Assembly: GCF_014207905.1 (NCBI RefSeq) | Contig: NZ_JACHLB010000009.1 | Span: 1 to 64,000 of the forward strand | DNA from: Flavobacterium notoginsengisoli | Lineage (GTDB): Bacteria; Bacteroidota; Bacteroidia; Flavobacteriales; Flavobacteriaceae | Direction: 5' to 3' | Length of the DNA stretch: 64,000 nucleotides | In this document: in pieces, positions 62,541 through 64,000 of the stretch | Layout of the letters: every line of letters starts with the position of its first letter | How positions within the stretch are numbered: the stretch's first letter is position 1 | Notes under the pieces: generated by a model | Database searches by the model: none | The model's input: the letters and a program-made list of their open reading frames with translations, nothing else | What the model was told of the DNA's origin: nothing | Translations under genes and position numbers: made by a program

Positions 62541-63122
62541 ATGAAAAAAAATATTTTATCTGCTCTTTTAGTTATGGCATTTGGTTTTGCAAATGCTCAA
62601 GGAACCGGAAGTAGATTTGGAATTAAAGCAGGTGTTAATTTTCCAAATACCTCTAGTGATTTCCATGAAAATGAAAATTTAATAGGGTATCAAGTGGGTA
62701 TTTTTTCGGAAATTAAGACAGATGAAAGATTCGGTATTCAGCCTGAATTGATATACTCAACTCACAAAGTGGAAAATAAATTTATCAAAGAAGGTATAGC
62801 GTACAATAATGACGTTAAATTGAGCTATTTAAATTTACCAATTTTGGCTAAATATTTTGTCACCCAAGGGTTAAGCGTTCAAGCTGGTCCGCAAATTGGG
62901 TTTTTAATGAAAGCTGAAGAAAATGGTATAAATATTACGGATCATGTTAAGACTATTGATCTTGGTTTGAGTTTTGGTTTAGGTTATAATTTTCTGCAGG
63001 ATTGTTCGGTAGATCTTCGTTATAACTTAGGTTTGTCAAATCCTATAGATTTTCATGTTGGAGATGAAAATTATAAAATTAAAAACAGTCTATTTTCTTT
63101 GGTTCTGGGATATAAATTATAA
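62541..63122 (+). CDS. Outer-membrane beta-barrel protein (porin family)
   Basis: 193 residues. Signal MKKNILSALLVMAFGFANAQ, then FGIKAGVNFPNTSSD, IGYQVGIFSEIKTDERFGIQPELIYSTH, YLNLPILAKYFV, VQAGPQIGFLM and a final FSLVLGYKL. Same fold and order of strands as the upstream paralogue; the two probably arose by tandem duplication. Confidence 0.85.
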   Translation: MKKNILSALLVMAFGFANAQGTGSRFGIKAGVNFPNTSSDFHENENLIGYQVGIFSEIKTDERFGIQPELIYSTHKVENKFIKEGIAYNNDVKLSYLNLPILAKYFVTQGLSVQAGPQIGFLMKAEENGINITDHVKTIDLGLSFGLGYNFLQDCSVDLRYNLGLSNPIDFHVGDENYKIKNSLFSLVLGYKL

Positions 63123-63144
63123 ATTCAATATTTAATATTGTATC

Positions 63145-63176
63145 AACCTTTCTCTTTTGAGAAAGGTTTTTTTTAA
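63145..63176 (+). terminator. Terminator of the 62541-63122 gene
   Basis: 10-bp stem AACCTTTCTC / GAGAAAGGTT with a TTTT loop and eight T's. Confidence 0.85.
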
Positions 63177-63226
63177 CCTTATTGTATGAGACAATTTTAT
63201 GCCAAAAAATCATTTACTTTGTACAT

Positions 63227-64000
63227 ATGAATTGGAGCAGATATATAAAAGATTACCAGTCGTATTTGAGGATAGAAAGAGGTTTGTCTAAAAATACGAT
63301 TGAAAACTATGGCTTCGATATTGAACGTTTATGTGTTTTTTTAGAAAATAATCAAATTGATGTTTCTCCAATAAAAATTACAGATGAAACTTTACAGCAA
63401 TTTGTTTATGATGTTGCCAAAGAAGTAAATCCGAGATCACAAGCAAGAATTATTTCTGGATTAAAAAGCTTTTTTAATTATTTGGTTTTTGAGGATTACA
63501 GAAATGATAATCCGCTAGAGTTAATTGAAGCTCCGAAAACAGGACGTAAATTGCCAGATACTTTGTCTCTTGATGAAATAGATGCATTAATAGAAAGCAT
63601 AGATTTAAGCACTAACGAAGGTGAACGAAATCGTGCAATGCTGGAAACTTTATACGGCTGCGGACTTCGCGTTTCGGAATTAATTACACTCAAAATTTCT
63701 GATTTATTCTTTGATGAAGGTTTTATAAAAATTACCGGAAAAGGTAATAAGGAAAGATTTGTTCCAATTGGGCCTTTAACACAAAAATATATCGATCTTT
63801 ACAGAAAAGAAATTCGCACTCATCTAAATATTAAGAAAGGTGCTGAAGATACTTTGTTTCTTAATAGGAGAGGCAATCAACTAACACGTGCCATGATATT
63901 TACTATAATTAAGGATCTTGCACAGAAAATTGGATTAAAAAAAAGGATCAGTCCCCATACTCTACGCCATTCTTTTGCCACTCATTTGTTAGAAAACGGA
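63227..64000 (+). CDS. xerD: Tyrosine recombinase XerD, 3' end outside the window
   Basis: First 258 codons, in frame to the window edge. MNWSRYIKDYQSYLRIERGLSKNTIENYGFD opens the core-binding domain (cited by landmark), and the catalytic part has TLYGCGLRVSELI (Arg), ITGKGNKERFVP (Lys) and SPHTLRHSFATHLLENG (His-x-x-Arg). The second His and the Tyr nucleophile lie beyond 64000. It resolves chromosome dimers at dif with XerC. Confidence 0.93.
   Translation, partial: MNWSRYIKDYQSYLRIERGLSKNTIENYGFDIERLCVFLENNQIDVSPIKITDETLQQFVYDVAKEVNPRSQARIISGLKSFFNYLVFEDYRNDNPLELIEAPKTGRKLPDTLSLDEIDALIESIDLSTNEGERNRAMLETLYGCGLRVSELITLKISDLFFDEGFIKITGKGNKERFVPIGPLTQKYIDLYRKEIRTHLNIKKGAEDTLFLNRRGNQLTRAMIFTIIKDLAQKIGLKKRISPHTLRHSFATHLLENG

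Overview
The window is AT-rich chromosome from a Flavobacterium-like member of the Bacteroidota. The evidence is the core gene set (DUF4290, DUF5686, START-like, class IV aminotransferase, YqgE, HU, fmt, recQ, murA, aroQ, xerD), promoters of the form TTG-N19-TAnnTTTG (clear at 47747-47776 and 44260-44289), frequent TAATG stop/start overlaps, lipoproteins with Bacteroidota-style lipoboxes, and dispersed intergenic palindromes typical of flavobacteria.

The left 45 kb is accessory DNA. It begins with a probable IS21-type element end (1-256), a lipoprotein with an HNH/EndoVII-type toxin nuclease tail plus a membrane-associated partner (370-2617), and small genes. A minus-strand five-gene operon follows (4021-10661): WYL regulator, DEDDh exonuclease, DUF262-DUF1524 protein, a second long DUF262 protein and a PD-(D/E)XK nuclease. 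This looks like a GmrSD-related defence cassette that I cannot match to a named system. From 11 to 16.8 kb there is a serine recombinase beside a 17-bp inverted repeat, a six-unit palindrome array in front of a winged-helix/nucleotidyltransferase pair, and a duplicated block holding leucine-rich-repeat genes and decayed integrase tails.

From 16.9 to 27.8 kb lies what may be one integrative element. It is bracketed by two nearly identical hairpins (16957-16988 and 27805-27830). It carries a tyrosine integrase with an N-terminal zinc-like motif, a small gene overlapping that integrase, a DUF5131-ParB fusion, an ECF-like sigma factor, an XRE regulator with a palindromic operator, a FISUMP lipoprotein, leucine-rich-repeat proteins that share a C-terminal module with a third small protein, a minimal protein with the A-family polymerase/T7 RNA polymerase palm motifs (22746-24005), and a free-standing copy of the UvrB-binding domain of UvrA (22288-22674). 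The last two are the most unusual genes here.

From 28.0 to 44.2 kb is a seven-gene operon with one consensus promoter: HTH protein, N6-adenine methylase, specificity subunit, NERD/double-kinase/ATPase giant, a 519-residue protein, a HerA-like ATPase with an internal PD-(D/E)XK-like motif, and a PP2C phosphatase. Its gene content resembles the methylation-associated defence system (MADS), without HsdR and with an added phosphatase. A GIY-YIG-like protein and tRNA-Met(CAT) close the island.

From 45.2 kb to the end is ordinary chromosome: translation, cell-wall, DNA-repair and envelope genes, several small outer-membrane beta-barrel paralogues, and the start of xerD, which runs off the window. 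MurA carries Asp in place of the usual active-site Cys, a change known to give intrinsic fosfomycin insensitivity.
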